This document shows positions 12,668 to 23,681 of a stretch of 64,000 nucleotides of DNA, piece by piece. Below the pieces are notes generated by a model that did not search any database, had not been told where the DNA came from, and saw only the letters and a list, made by a program, of their open reading frames with translations. Position 1 is the first letter of the stretch. Each line of letters starts with the position of its first letter. The stretch comes from Acanthochlamys bracteata (lineage: Eukaryota; Streptophyta; Magnoliopsida; Pandanales; Velloziaceae), in assembly GCA_019914995.1 (NCBI GenBank), contig CM034126.1, positions 8,375,001-8,439,000 of the forward strand, read 5' to 3'. The translations under genes were made by a program, and so were the position numbers.

Positions 12668-12679
12668 GCTCCAATATCA
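12668..12679 (-). other. degenerate initiator-tRNA primer binding site
   Basis: On the minus strand this reads TGATATTGGAGC, a mutated form of TGGTATCAGAGC, the complement of plant initiator tRNA-Met. It sits upstream of the gag remnant of the second copia fragment, so the 5' LTR of that element should begin just above 12690. I could not define that LTR. Confidence 0.6.
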
Positions 12680-12844
12680 TGAAACGAATTGAGAAAAAAA
12701 GTATAATAAAATGGATGATAGTAGTTCATAATTATTTTACATTTAATATATACATATAGCTACTCATAATAATTTAAATAGTAAATTTAATTAATATGAG
12801 ACAAAATTATTACTAAATAGGCCAAAATAAGATGGAACAATTCT

Positions 12845-13555
12845 TCATATAAAAGGCAGAGGAGCATTATATCACTGTCAATTAAACTCGATGAGTGCCA
12901 TCCGTAGGAGTGGCAATTCGAATATATGAATCGGTTTCGAATTAACCCATATAATAATCGGATCAAAATTATTCAACCCTAATCCGACTTAGTTATTTAT
13001 ATGGATAAAAAGTGTCAACCCTAATTCAACCTTTTTAATAACCGGGTAAAATTCAGATTGATAAAATTTAATTATGATATATCTAAAAAAAAATATTTTG
13101 ATAAAATTTATAAATTAAGTAAAAATTAGTTAAATTAGAATAAATTAATATATATATATATATATACAAATTAAATTTAAACTTTATACTATTATTTTCT
13201 AATTATTAAATAATATATACTATATAAATAGTTAAACGGGTCAATTTCGGTTCAACACGAATTCAATCCAAATCCGTTTAATATTTTCGGATCAGTTTCA
13301 GGTTTGAGGCCGGACTCGAACCCGACTTTTTCAGGTCGAATTCGGATTGGATTTTCGAGACGGGTCGAAATTTGCCACCCCTACCCATCAGAAAAGTGAT
13401 TCGGGTTCCATTTAGGTGGAACACCAGTTCTTGCTCTTGTTAGAACAGATGTCCGATTGGTATTTTTTTCTTGCACTAAATTTCCTTGTGAGTCCAAGTG
13501 ATGGTTTCTGATTGCTGTCATATGTATAACGCTTTCTTTGAAGGGAGAGGGGTTG
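12845..13555. repeat. duplicated segment, copy 2 (interrupted by a MITE)
   Basis: Homologous to 9835-10025 on both sides of the MITE at 12905-13383. Removing the MITE brings the flanks into the same order as copy 1. Confidence 0.58.
12905..13383. mobile_element. hAT-type MITE
   Basis: 479 bp with terminal inverted repeats TAGGAGTGGCAATTCGA and (reverse complement) TAGGGGTGGCAAATTTCGA. The flanking octamers GCCATCCG and CCCATCAG agree at six of eight positions, consistent with a decayed 8-bp hAT target duplication. The ends carry repeated GGGTC/GACCC-type motifs around an AT-rich core. Related copies lie at 48871-49729, 62301-62850 and 63255-63848. It has no coding capacity. Confidence 0.75.
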
Positions 13556-14467
13556 CCGATCCAGAAACTTTTGAGCTAGGAATAAGATATTACAAGGTAG
13601 TCAGACTAGGAATTGGACTTAAATTTTCTGTATATAGAACCACAAATCCACACAAATAAAGGTTTACGTGCTTTCATCCACTACTACATTAAACACCTTC
13701 ACCGATCGATATAAATAGTTAGCAAATCATCAATATCAGTCGGAAAAGCTAAATACTGAAAAATATGCAGTCGGTAACCAATCGGCAATTCGAGGTCAGT
13801 AAACTATTTGCCGACTAACTCAAATAGTTAGTCGGCATAGCGCAATAAATTACCGATGGAGATATGCAATCGCCAATTACCGACTGAAGTAATAGTGGAG
13901 AATATTGCCGACTGTAGTTTTAGTCGGTATTTACCGACTGTCCCCTAAGTCGGTATTTATCAACTGAGAGGTTAGTCGGTATTTTCCGACTGCTGTCTTA
14001 GTTGGTATTTATCGACAGATACCGTTGTCGGTAGTTACCGACTGTTGGCTAGTCGGTATTTTCCGACTTTTAGTTTGGTCCGTAATTTTGACTAACATAT
14101 TTTTCGACCGTCTTTGTAGTCGGTAATTTAGTCGGTAATGTGTTGTGGTGAATCTGGCACTGTTATTTCTAATAATTATATCCATTCATCAAACTTCATA
14201 TCAAATCTACTATATATGTATCCATTTATCACAACACATTCAACAGCTGATGAAAAGAAAACTTTAAATTAAATAAATATTTCTCAAATTATCACCAATA
14301 CTTAGTATACATATATAATTTTTTAAATAAATATTTCTGAAATAGCTGCTCTTCATTTGGTTTTCATGAAGACCATATGCTAAAAGTGTCTGCAAAGCAT
14401 CACACAGCACTACTATATTAAACAGTTTCACCGACTGACATAAATAGTCGGCAAACCATCAAGCTTC

Positions 14468-14745
14468 ACTGACTGTACATTGCTCAGCCAAACGAGCTGC
14501 TTTAACTTACTTACACCGAAGGCACACCAGATCCTGCACATGGTAGAGTCTTTCCCTTTGACGGACTGTGTGGAGGACACAGCTTTCCATTTGCTCACGG
14601 ATGTATGGTTGCCACACTGAGGAATAGCGCATCTCCACTCACAGTCGAGGAGTGTTGTATCATGAACCAAGTTCAGGTCCCGACAATCATTGTAGTAGCT
14701 GAAAGTATGAAATAGATCACTATATGATAAGCATGATAGTAGCAA
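14468..14745 (-). pseudogene. captured DNA polymerase epsilon catalytic-subunit fragment (C-terminal zinc region)
   Basis: On the minus strand one frame gives SYYNDCRDLNLVHDTTLL then CEWRCAIPQCG, and after a frame change near 14600 the next frame gives VRQRERLYHVQDLVCLRCK. This order matches the C-terminal zinc-binding part of POLE (plant POL2), whose CysA and CysB motifs hold [C-X2-C] pairs and the DLVCL.C segment. The frame change and an in-frame TAA just after LRCK show it is not coding. It lies within a CACTA element and has no polymerase domain near it, so it is most simply a transduplicated exon fragment. Identification rests on remembered family motifs. Confidence 0.72.
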
Positions 14746-14791
14746 ACAAGCACAATTACTTGTGAAATTTCAACAGTGTGGACTCTCGATA

Positions 14792-15182
14792 GGGATTAAT
14801 ATAAGTTAAGTTAAGAAGCAAAGAGCAAAAATTCCAAAAAAGCAAGCTTTAAAGTTAATCCAATGCATATATATATACTAAGCAAGTTTTTTCAATAAAT
14901 ATTTCCAAAATACAAAAAGAAATTGGAAAGAAAGGACATGCAATGGACAATGTCAAGAGAGTAATGAATTGAATATTTCTGAAAAAGGGATTAATATAAG
15001 TTAAGTTAAGAAGCAAAGAGCAAAGATCCTAAGAAAACAAGCTTTAAAGTTAATCCAATGCACATATATACAAGCAAGTTAATTAAATAAATATTTCCAA
15101 AATACAAAAAAAAAAATTAGAAAGAAAAAAAACATGCAATGGACAAATTAAAGAGAGTAGTGAATTAAATGTTTCTGAAAAG
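14792..15182. repeat. tandem duplication, ~195-bp unit x2
   Basis: Both copies open with GGGATTAATATAAGTTAAG (14792 and 14987) and stay alike to a TTTCTGAAAA stretch. Internal to the CACTA element. Confidence 0.85.
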
Positions 15183-15213
15183 GTTTCACTTAATGTACTA
15201 ATATTTCTGAAAC

Positions 15214-15408
15214 TTTTAGCAGCATTGTTGAGCTTCAGCTAGTTGTCTACTATTTAGACAATGATCCTTTAACCAAACCTTAATTTCTAATTATTTCAGA
15301 ATAAATGGAACTGTTAGCAGCACTGTTGAACTTCAGCTAATTGTCTACTACTTAGACAATGACCTCTTAACCAAACCTTAATTTCTAATTAATTCAAAAT
15401 AAATCAGC
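15214..15408. repeat. tandem duplication, 98-bp unit x2
   Basis: GCAGCATTGTTGAGCTTCAG at 15219 is repeated as GCAGCACTGTTGAACTTCAG at 15317, and the rest of the unit (TTGTCTACTA...ACCAAACCTTAATTTC) follows in both. Confidence 0.88.
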
Positions 15409-15427
15409 ACAATACAATATCTCTGGC

Positions 15428-15501
15428 AATATTGCTAGCTAGTTGTATGAATGCTCTTCATCACTTACCAAAGCCTTCGATTCACACAACATTAATCAAA
15501 T
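15428..15501. repeat. direct repeat of ~75 bp, second copy at 16314-16389
   Basis: CAATATTGCTAGCTAGTTGT and the following 55 bases recur almost unchanged 886 bases further on. Both copies lie inside the CACTA element. Confidence 0.85.
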
Positions 15502-15831
15502 TAGGGAGCTTACATCAGAAGCACTCGCTACAGCACCCCTCGTGAATGAAAACCTCATCACATTAAAAATGTTCCTAACATGACAAATCAAATGCCATAA
15601 CACTCTCGTCTCTTTGCAGACTACTATACAATTGAAGTTTCTTATCTACTATCCTTACGAAGAATAAAAACCTTCATTTCAGTGCAATGATAGATTATTC
15701 ATTATTGTGTCGTTGATTTAGCTACGTTTGTAGCTATTTGAAGTGGCGATGAGTCTTCCTACAAGTACTATATTGCCACTTGTATTACGCTTCCACTTAA
15801 ACAGCAGCAAAAAGAAAAACAGAGTTCTCTC

Positions 15832-16050
15832 ACATTTTGCTGCTTTCCATGCTTTAGATTTACAAAAAATAATAAAAAGAAACAAAATCATGCAACTAAG
15901 TTTGCTGCTATCCCTGCTTCATATTAAAAAAATAAAATCATGCAATCAAGTTTGCTGCTATCCATGCTTCAAATAAGAAAAACAAAATCATGCAACTAAC
16001 TTTGCTGCTATCCATCCTTAACACTGAAAAAACTAAATCATGCAACTAAG
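15832..16050. repeat. 50-bp minisatellite, ~4 units
   Basis: AAAATCATGCAACTAAG-type starts recur at exactly 50-base steps (15881, 15931, 15981, 16031), each followed by TTTGCTGCTATCC and a more variable A-rich tail. A partial unit precedes the first. Confidence 0.88.
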
Positions 16051-16659
16051 TGGAATCTAGCTAATCCAATATCGAAAACTTTGGACTAACCATAATAGTT
16101 TATGGCTTTCTATAGTTTAACTAATAACTCAAATTATACTCTTTATTCAGTTTGTTACTTTATGAATCTAAGCTTTTGAGTTGCATCAAGATGAGAGTAA
16201 TTTGGTAGAATTTTATTTCACGAATTACATGAAACAAAAGACAAGAAACAACAGCAAAGATTGTGTTTTGCAAAAATAAGTACTTGGATGGAAGTAGACA
16301 AACTCTCACATGGCAATATTGCTAGCTAGTTGTATGAATGCTCTTCATCACTTACAAAAGCCTTTGATTCACACAACATTAATCAAATCAAAATACTAAG
16401 CGGCATTCAAATACCACTGTAACAGTTCAAATTTAACCAAATCTATAGCTGCAAAAATCTACGAAATATCCTTCTCTTTAGTTTGTCTTGATTCAATCCT
16501 TCAAACATTTACATCAATATACTGATTTGTATCTAATAAACAATCTTAAAACGTAAATCAAAATAGGCAAACGCACTTGAAAAACCGGCGGTGTTAGAGA
16601 GATAGCAGCAGCAAAGCCACCGACTGAAACAATTGGCGAAATCCGATAGCTGATGATGT

Positions 16660-16860
16660 CAGTTCAGCAGAACTACGGTGAAATCAGGCTAAACCACGGC
16701 GAAATCTAACAGTTATGATCTCGGCGGTGTGTCTCCAATGAAATCACGGTGAAGCACGGCGAAATTAGGAAGCTATGAACATGGCGGTCTCTCCCTAGTG
16801 AAATCACGGTGAAACACAGCGAAATCGCAAGCTGATCGGCATCCAGTTGGCTCCGGCGAA
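16660..16860. repeat. ~62-bp tandem repeats in a GC-richer block
   Basis: Three units built around ACGGTGAA...CACGGCGAAAT and GGCGGT. They sit at the inner side of the right subterminal region of the CACTA element, where such elements often have a GC-rich first-exon or promoter block. That role is inference. Confidence 0.65.
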
Positions 16861-17475
16861 GTACTAGATTGGGAAGCTAGGTTAGTGAGAGTGGATTAAA
16901 ATGACAGGGTTCGTTTCGGCTCAACTGATTACGACAAATTACCGACTAAAACCAACTTCAGTCGATAATATTTAATAAATTTTACCGACAGAGTTACAGA
17001 AGCAGTCGGTAGAAAACCGACAGAATTACAGAAGCAGTCGGTACAAAACCGACTAACTATTTTTAGTCGGTAATTTATAAAAATTACCGACAAAATATAC
17101 TTAGTGGGTAATGCTATTCAATTTATCGATTGGAATAAACTTAGTCGGTAATTGATACAGTTACCGACAAAGTTACAAAAGTATTGGGTAGAAAGCCGAC
17201 TAGCTAATTTTAGTCGGTAATTTACAACAATTACCGATTGGTGAGTTACTCAGTCGGTAATTTATAACAATTACCGACTGAAAAGTTATTCAGTCTTTTC
17301 AGTCGGTAATGTTGTTCAATTTACCAATTAAAATAAACTTAGTCGGTAATTGATATATTTATCGACTGGACTTTTTTGATCGGTGATATTCAGTAGGTAA
17401 TGGTAAATTTTGTTGCAGTGATCCTGATTCTGAACAGAGAAATTCAATAGAGCAGTTAAATACAGCGTAGCGTAG

Positions 17476-19599
17476 TTATAATCCCATGATTTTCCTGCTA
17501 CCCTTGAGGTTAGGTTTCTCAGTGACAGTTCCATCGTTGCCTGCGAGAGCCCGGTACTTGTCCTTCCTTGTAAGACATGTACATTGATAAGAAAGTGTTG
17601 CGGCGATAAGCTTCTGGATATGATTGGCAACTTCATGGCTACTCTTCCCTCCGGCACCACATGTCATCTCCGCGGGCAATTTTTCTAGAAACGTAACCTC
17701 GTAAGAAGGGCTAGGGTTCATTAAAAAGTAAAAGGGGTCCATTCCCTTCCACCCTCTCGCCGTTGTGCCATGAAACATTCCCATACTATTCGACATTGCC
17801 ACGGGCACAATCTCGTCAGCCAGCTCTGCGAAGAGTGCGGAGAACCGAAGAAGGAAAGGTTCACGGCACGTGGTCCCTTCCGGGCAGATAGCTAAATCAC
17901 CTTCTTGGAGTAAAGTTTTTATCATGGCAGCATCACGGGTCCGGTCTCGGGTTAGACGGACGGTGGGGATCGGAGAAAGGAATTCAGAGAGACGAGAGAC
18001 GGAGTAAGTGACGGCACGGATAGGCCGACCGAGGGCACATGAGAGAAAAATTGGGTCGAGAAGAGTGCGATGAGAGCAGGTGAAAAGAACACCTGTTGAA
18101 CCTGGGAGCGGACGTGGAGGAGGACTTCCCCGAATGGTGACGCGAACGCCGAGAGCCCAGAAGACGTAGTAGACGAGACGCATTGGAAGGAGAGCGCCCG
18201 CTGCGATGCGAAGACATGCGAGAGGGAAGCCGACGGGAAGCCAAAGAATCGTGAGAAGAGCAACGAGTGGAGTGGGTTTCTGAGCTAGACGGCCGTCGTG
18301 GAACACGATTGGTTTTGGTAACTTGTCCAGACTCACAGCTTCAACTGTAGCGCTATCTGGAACCATGTAGCCCTCCTGCGATAAATTATAGTATATCAAA
18401 GTCCTTCAATCTTTGATTATAAAATTCTGGTTGGTGTAGTTGGCATGCTGATAAAACCTTCATCCTTTTTTACTTAATAAATGAAAAATAATAACAATAT
18501 ATAATCACTTCTATGTTTATTTTGGTCATAATAAATTTTTTACCCTGCGTTGTTTGAGCATGCTGCGTGCATGACACAAAGACCCTTCTTCAGTATACAG
18601 CAAAAGAACATAAATTCTACATAAATATGTCTTATATCTTCTTAACTGGGTCAACTTATTTTTCAGTCGCTTAAACTTTTATGTTAAATAGTTAGATTGC
18701 ATATTTCTTATTTTAAAGCCTTTTTTTGAGTTACTTCTCAACATCTAGAAGAGGTGCAAAAAATAAGGTTTCAAACAAAAGAACGTTTTTACATAACTTC
18801 AAATTAAAGAATGTTCGAAAAATAATTTTAAGCTCCTAGACGGTTGAATCATAATTCTTTTCTTACTGGTTTTGTGCTTGCCTCTATGTTCCCTACGAAA
18901 AACTAATTAGTTGCTGATTCTTGTAAATCTGTTAATTTTTACCTACTAACTAGCTAGTTAGAGATGACTGCGAACCTTGCAAACGCTCATGAACGGGAAG
19001 TCCGTTTTCCGATCACCCAATCCAATCTCTGGTGACGTCTCTCTGAGAACCCTACGTAGTGCGTCTGCCTTCTTATCTCCTACGAGAACTCCAGGGTGCT
19101 TCACGAACCCTGTAGCTATACCATTGTGCGTCTCTAGCTCAGTCCCTATCACCATGTCAGCTCCCAAGTACTCCTTGAGGAAAGCTTCAACCATTATCCT
19201 AGGGTTCGCAGTCAGAACACATTTCCGGCCGCAAGACGAGAACACTCGCCACGCTTCTGGGTGGATATCTAACGCATAGAACTTGGGTAGCACCGTCCGG
19301 GCCACTGACTCGATTTCCGCAGCTTTCATGCCGGAAAGAGAAGCAAAGATAAGAACTCGAATTCCAGCAGACTCCGACACGAAGTAGTAAAGAAAGCCGG
19401 CGAGAGGGGAGAAGAGGAGAAGGAAGAGTAGTCGTAGAGCGCCACCAGCTTCGAAAGCTACCAACGCAAAGTAGGGAAAGGAGCTGCGACTGCGGAAGAG
19501 CGTCCCATCGAGGTCGGTAACTACGGTGTGCTTTTCGCGTCCTGTGGAGGAGCACTTGGTGATTGCCGGGAAGGGCCCTGTTTCAACTCCGGCGTCCAT
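17476..19599 (-). CDS. glycerol-3-phosphate acyltransferase (GPAT, cutin/suberin type)
   Basis: Two exons, 19599-18976 and 18375-17476, joined by a 600-bp GT-AG intron in phase 0, give 507 aa, the normal size for land-plant sn-2 GPATs. The N-terminal half is a HAD-like phosphatase domain with motif I DLDGTLF (Asp29, Asp31) and GDRKTD (about 195-200), both intact. A hydrophobic stretch follows at about 50-75. The C-terminal half is the PlsC acyltransferase domain, with HRTLLD (HX4D, about 310-315) and [10 protein letters not shown] (about 373-382). Such enzymes move acyl groups from acyl-CoA to glycerol-3-phosphate in the ER for cutin or suberin. The acyltransferase half looks GPAT5/7-like to me, whereas the intact phosphatase motifs are as in GPAT4/6/8, which make 2-monoacylglycerol. 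The exact orthologue is unsettled. A CACTA element begins 56 bp downstream. Confidence 0.93.
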
Positions 19600-20348
19600 G
19601 GTGTATATGCGAGAAACGAATAAACCTGTCTATATACTGTAGCTAGCTACTGAGATGTTGTGCTGTGTCTTTTGTGCGGAAGAGAAGAGCTGAGAAGTTT
19701 TGGGGTGGCAAATAAGAAGAGAATATGGAGATCGTGTAGGTAAGAAGTAGAGGAGGAGGAGAATAAAGTTCGTGGAAGAGTAAGATCATGATCAATATAT
19801 GTATCCATCTTATATATTATGTGATGAAAGGAAAGTGAGTCATCTCTGATGCATGAACATAAAATGGATATACAGATACAAATGTCACAAAGAACAAACT
19901 GAAGTTTGTTTTTGCACTATTTTCTTCTGTAAATATATAATATGTAGCAGTTAAAATAACTTAGAAGAAAATTAGCCCTCCTAACTACACCAGTTGATCT
20001 TTAAATTTTATCACTTTCAAAGTACAAATAACATCATTTTCTTTCGCGTACTATATTCTTTCGTAAGCATTAAATCTTAAATTCGTAAAATTAGGCGATT
20101 AACTCTTCTTAATCAAGTTCAGGACCTTCATGTAAATGCAATGTTAATTAATGCAATAGTTTGAAAAGAAATTTTTTCGTATGTTGAATTTATATTATAT
20201 ATATGAAAGAATTTTTTTTTTTTAAATCTATGCAAAGTTTTACTGCTACGAAACGGTTTATATATGATGAACAATGGGTTTGAAATAAGTATTACTCAAA
20301 TGTCAGTCACCATCCTATGCTTGTGAGTAACTTTTCAGGACTACCGTT
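19600..20348. other. upstream region of the GPAT gene
   Basis: Presumed promoter of the minus-strand acyltransferase. A TATATA stretch lies at 19630-19636 and another weak candidate near 19795, but neither is convincing as a TATA box. No gene or repeat was recognised. Confidence 0.4.
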
Positions 20349-20353
20349 AATAC

Positions 20354-22361
20354 TGTTGGAATTGTCAATGTGTTTTGATAATTACAATGATTATAGTTTA
20401 AGTTATGTGAACTAATTAACTTGAATCAAGTTATGCAGATCACTATAAAGTACAATTATTATAGACAGTTGACGAATAGCTAGTTATTTGTATGCAATAT
20501 TTATCATCGAGAAAAAAGTTGTGAAATTGACTGAGTATGAAAATAGTGCGAGTGAATTTAACCGAACGTCAAAACAGAGTATTGAGCGGCGAATAGAGAA
20601 AAATAGAGTACTCCATAGTCAGCTTGCTCTACTCTCCTAATAGAGAAGAACCTGAGATCGTGATTATTTTTTACTTTTCACAGAATTGTTCAAAGATGAT
20701 GCAATATTGATCTAAAACTTCACCAAATCGGCATCTAAATAAGTTTTAAAAAATCGTGGAAGATTGGAAGAAAATTCAAAATAGTCTGTTGTAAAAAATT
20801 TTCAAACAATGCTGCAGTCAATTTTCAGATTGATTTTGATCAAAATTTTCTCATCCTTTTGAAGCCAAATTTTGAAATTCACCAAGAAAGATACCGGCTA
20901 TAAATTCACATCAAGATCCATGAAAAATCACAAGAACAAGAGATTAAAAAAATCCAAAAGTGCTATCAGAATAATGTTGCTGACAAATTTCAGTTTTTAT
21001 TCAAGAAAAGTTCACTTATAAAACGATAAAAAGTTTCATTCACATATTATTGATTATCATACTTCAATCATAAATTGCGCTACACTGAAGTACAACGTGA
21101 ATCATCTACTACCATTATACACATTCTTCAACTGACAGAAAAGAAGTTTAAATATATGAAACATCTTCAGAAAAAGATTCAAATTTCAGGTCATCATTGA
21201 TCACTATAATACATGTAGAAACAACTCTTGATTCAATTAGCAAGCATTCTGTACTGAAGATTCAGCTAAAATGTTGAATCTTAGAGCAAGGCATAGAAAA
21301 TCCGAAGCTACACACGAGTATTATCAGCCGCAGGAAGAGTTTTAAGCCAATCAACAAATTTAGTGTGGAAAATTCAAATAGAATATAATCTCACACCAGA
21401 AAATTGGATTGAAATAATGGGGGCCACACAAAGTAAGAATTTTCTAAGCATGGGACCAACAATTTTCTAATTCAATCAAATGAGTGCACGAGTGAGCGGG
21501 ATTTTCAAAGAAAAGCTCCAACAGAAATTGTCTCGAGAACTGTAACAAATGAGAAACCTTCAACGGGAAGATTTCTAACAGCAAGATTTAGAAGCTCAAG
21601 CTTGCAAGAAAAAAATATATAAATAGATGAACCATACCAGCAAAAAATAAATAAATAAATAGAGAGAAGAAGAAAAACATAAAATATATTGAGAATACAT
21701 ATAGAAAGAATAGCTTCACAAGGCCAACACGTTACTATTTCTCTCTGCTTGAGTATATATATTAGGAGAATATTATTCGGCATTCACATTTTAATCTTTT
21801 CACCTTACTTATATTGTGTTTAATTTGTACTGAGATTGATCTTCTACTCAATTAGTTACTCTAACTTTCACTACAACATAGAGGTTAAATACTTGGAGCA
21901 CTTGGAGAGTGGGCTTGGTTAAGCCTAGATTGAACCACTATCTTATAAGTGAGATATTGAGGTACAATAGGAGAGACTTAGTGAAGTTTTGGAGATTGTG
22001 TTGGTTCTTTTTAAGGAGAGAACTGGTAGAGGTAAGGGTATTTGGCGAAGCACACTATTTTGGTATTATAGCTCTTTAAAAGATTAGTAGATTTTCACTT
22101 TTTACGAACAGTGACCGTAAATGTAGACGAAAAGATTTACCGAATCACGTAAATTTTTGTATTACTCTAATGTAATATTTGTTTGAACTTCTTTGTGTTT
22201 TAAATTCTCACTAGAATCATTAAAAATTATCTTGCATGAATTATCTAGACATAGCCGACTACTTCTTTGCTACATGTAGAAAATTTCTTGTCCGAATTCT
22301 TTTTTATATCAACTCAATTCACCCCTCCCATTTTGAATTGATTTTACATGTTCCACTAACA
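20354..22361 (+). mobile_element. solo LTR of a copia-like element (2,008 bp)
   Basis: Begins TGTTGGAATTGTCAATGTG and ends ...CCACTAACA, flanked by AATAC (20349-20353) and AACAC (22362-22366), a 5-bp duplication with one mismatch. Near its end it carries the CAATTCACCCCTCCC tract and an AATCACGT box with the same spacing as the LTR at 1-1509. No primer site follows, so recombination between the two LTRs of a once complete element is the simplest origin. The ORFs inside are not supported as genes. Confidence 0.72.
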
Positions 22362-22366
22362 AACAC

Positions 22367-22852
22367 ATTTTCTTATATAATTTCATATGAAATAAAAATG
22401 AAATTCTTATTGCTTGTAACTAATATCTTCGTAATAGAATAAAGTATAATAGAGTACAAATTTTTATATTTATAATTTTATTACATTTAAAATAAGAAAG
22501 ACAAGTTTGTTTTTGAAAAATTTAAAAGATGTTTTTAAAAAAAGTTTCATATATTACGTAACTCCAAACGATCGAAAGAAATATGTTAATTTTACAAAAA
22601 ATTAACAATAATAAACTTAGCCATGCATGAAGGGAATATCAATTTACAATATTCTAACAACATTGTCCTCTCCTCCCGGCTAGTGGCGCGCACGTTAGTG
22701 CTTTAATTAAATCTCTTCCTCCTTCTCTTCGAAGACCTTGTTGGACTTTGATTAGCTTTCTCGAAAGCGCCTTACTTTACGTTAAGAGCGACAAAAACCA
22801 AAGTACTGAATATGTCAGAATATTAAATACTGGTGTTGTGTTTTTTCATCAA
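22367..22852. other. intergenic, nothing recognised
   Basis: AT-rich with a GC-richer patch near 22670-22740. No gene or repeat identified. Confidence 0.5.
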
Positions 22853-22857
22853 CTATT

Positions 22858-23373
22858 ATCATGGTATGACTATTTTGGCTTTTTTTTCTCATTCTCATTA
22901 TTTTAGTAAAATATTTTCAGTTAGGTAAAGTACATTATATATAACTTAGGTGTAAAGAATGCTAGAATACTTTAGAAACTTCCAATATTTTGGTATAAAT
23001 TTAGAGTAATTTAGAATATACTTTAGATAGTTTGAATATTTTAGAAGGTTAGATTTTTATATGAGATATTATGTAATAATTTTCTGAATCAAGTGTTCTC
23101 CATCATTCATTGAGAAAGTATAGTGGGTATAAATAGTAGAGCAACGCTCTCACTTGGAACCATCAAACAAAAGTTGTAAAAGCTTATAAGTGCTAATAAA
23201 GAGTTCTTTCTAAACTTTCTTATCTAGTGTGCTTCTTACTTTTTTTCCTCTCAAATTCATACAAGCTTTCTTAACTATCTTTGATTGCTCATTTTGGATA
23301 AAATGCTAACTTAACTATAAATATGTGTGACTAAGTGCAGCACGGATTAAGATAAAATTCTTATTCTGTAACA
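22858..23373 (+). repeat. 5' LTR of the chromovirus
   Basis: Aligns with 30155-30680: shared GGGTATAAATAG-type TATA region (23132 in this copy), GAACCATCAA[AG]CAAAAGTTG, GCTAATAAAGAGTT (an AATAAA polyadenylation signal) and AGTGTGCTTCTTACTTT. The terminal TG is degraded. Confidence 0.85.
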
Positions 23374-23375
23374 AG

Positions 23376-23387
23376 TGGTATTAGAGC
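23376..23387 (+). other. primer binding site (initiator tRNA-Met)
   Basis: TGGTATTAGAGC, one mismatch from TGGTATCAGAGC, lies two bases after the 5' LTR. Confidence 0.88.
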
Positions 23388-23420
23388 TAAAATTCTGCCA
23401 AACAAAAATGGTAAGAGAAA

Positions 23421-23681
23421 ATGATGTTAGCATTTACGATGGAAGGGAGAATGAAAGAAAGGCTCTCCAAGAGTAGTCCACAATCCAAAGAGAAGTTTAG
23501 GAACCTAATGGCAGAAGTGAACGCAAGGCTCGCGAGGGTTGAGCTTGTAATGGCCGAGAGGGTGGACCAGTTCGAGAAGTTGGGTCAAATCATCGAGAAG
23601 CTCGATAAGGGACAAGAGCTTCGTGAGAAGATGAAAGGTGTTTCTGAACATGGTGACCGAATTATACTCTCGCTAAGGTAA
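23421..23681 (+). pseudogene. gag-like coiled-coil remnant of the chromovirus
   Basis: An 86-codon frame rich in Glu, Lys, Arg and Leu (for example NARLARVELVMAERVDQFEK) predicts a coiled coil, as in the N-terminal part of plant gypsy gag proteins. An upstream ATG at 23409 opens a different frame (MVRENDVSIYDGREN), which suggests a frameshift near the start. The frame stops before the Harbinger insertion and no capsid or zinc knuckle is seen. Confidence 0.55.

Larger units (their letters stand above)
13679..17420. mobile_element. CACTA (En/Spm) non-autonomous element
   Basis: Starts CACTACTACATT and ends ...TTGCAGTG, with 3-bp target duplication ATC on both sides (13676-13678 and 17421-17423). 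The subterminal regions (about 13730-14150 and 16920-17410) are packed with the short motif AGTCGGTAATT / TACCGACT in both orientations, the classic CACTA subterminal array. No transposase was recognised. The interior holds a captured POLE fragment, several tandem duplications and a GC-richer block with ~62-bp repeats. A second 5'-like end at 14408 and a 3'-like end at 14150 complicate the picture: the region may be two elements in tandem. It ends 56 bp beyond the stop codon of the acyltransferase gene. Confidence 0.78.

Noticed and set aside
13730-14150. Alternating AGTCGGTAATT/TACCGACT motifs considered as regulatory palindromes
   Set aside because: Position next to CACTACTACA ends identifies them as CACTA transposase-binding repeats.
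17952-18263. Alternative minus-strand frames inside the GPAT second exon
   Set aside because: Shadow frames of the acyltransferase exon.
19630-19636. TATATA as TATA box of the GPAT gene
   Set aside because: Only about 30 bases from the ATG, leaving no room for a leader; kept only as a remark.
20354-22361. Considered as a full retrotransposon
   Set aside because: No primer binding site, polypurine tract or coding remnant inside; TG...CA ends with near-matching 5-mers fit a solo LTR better.
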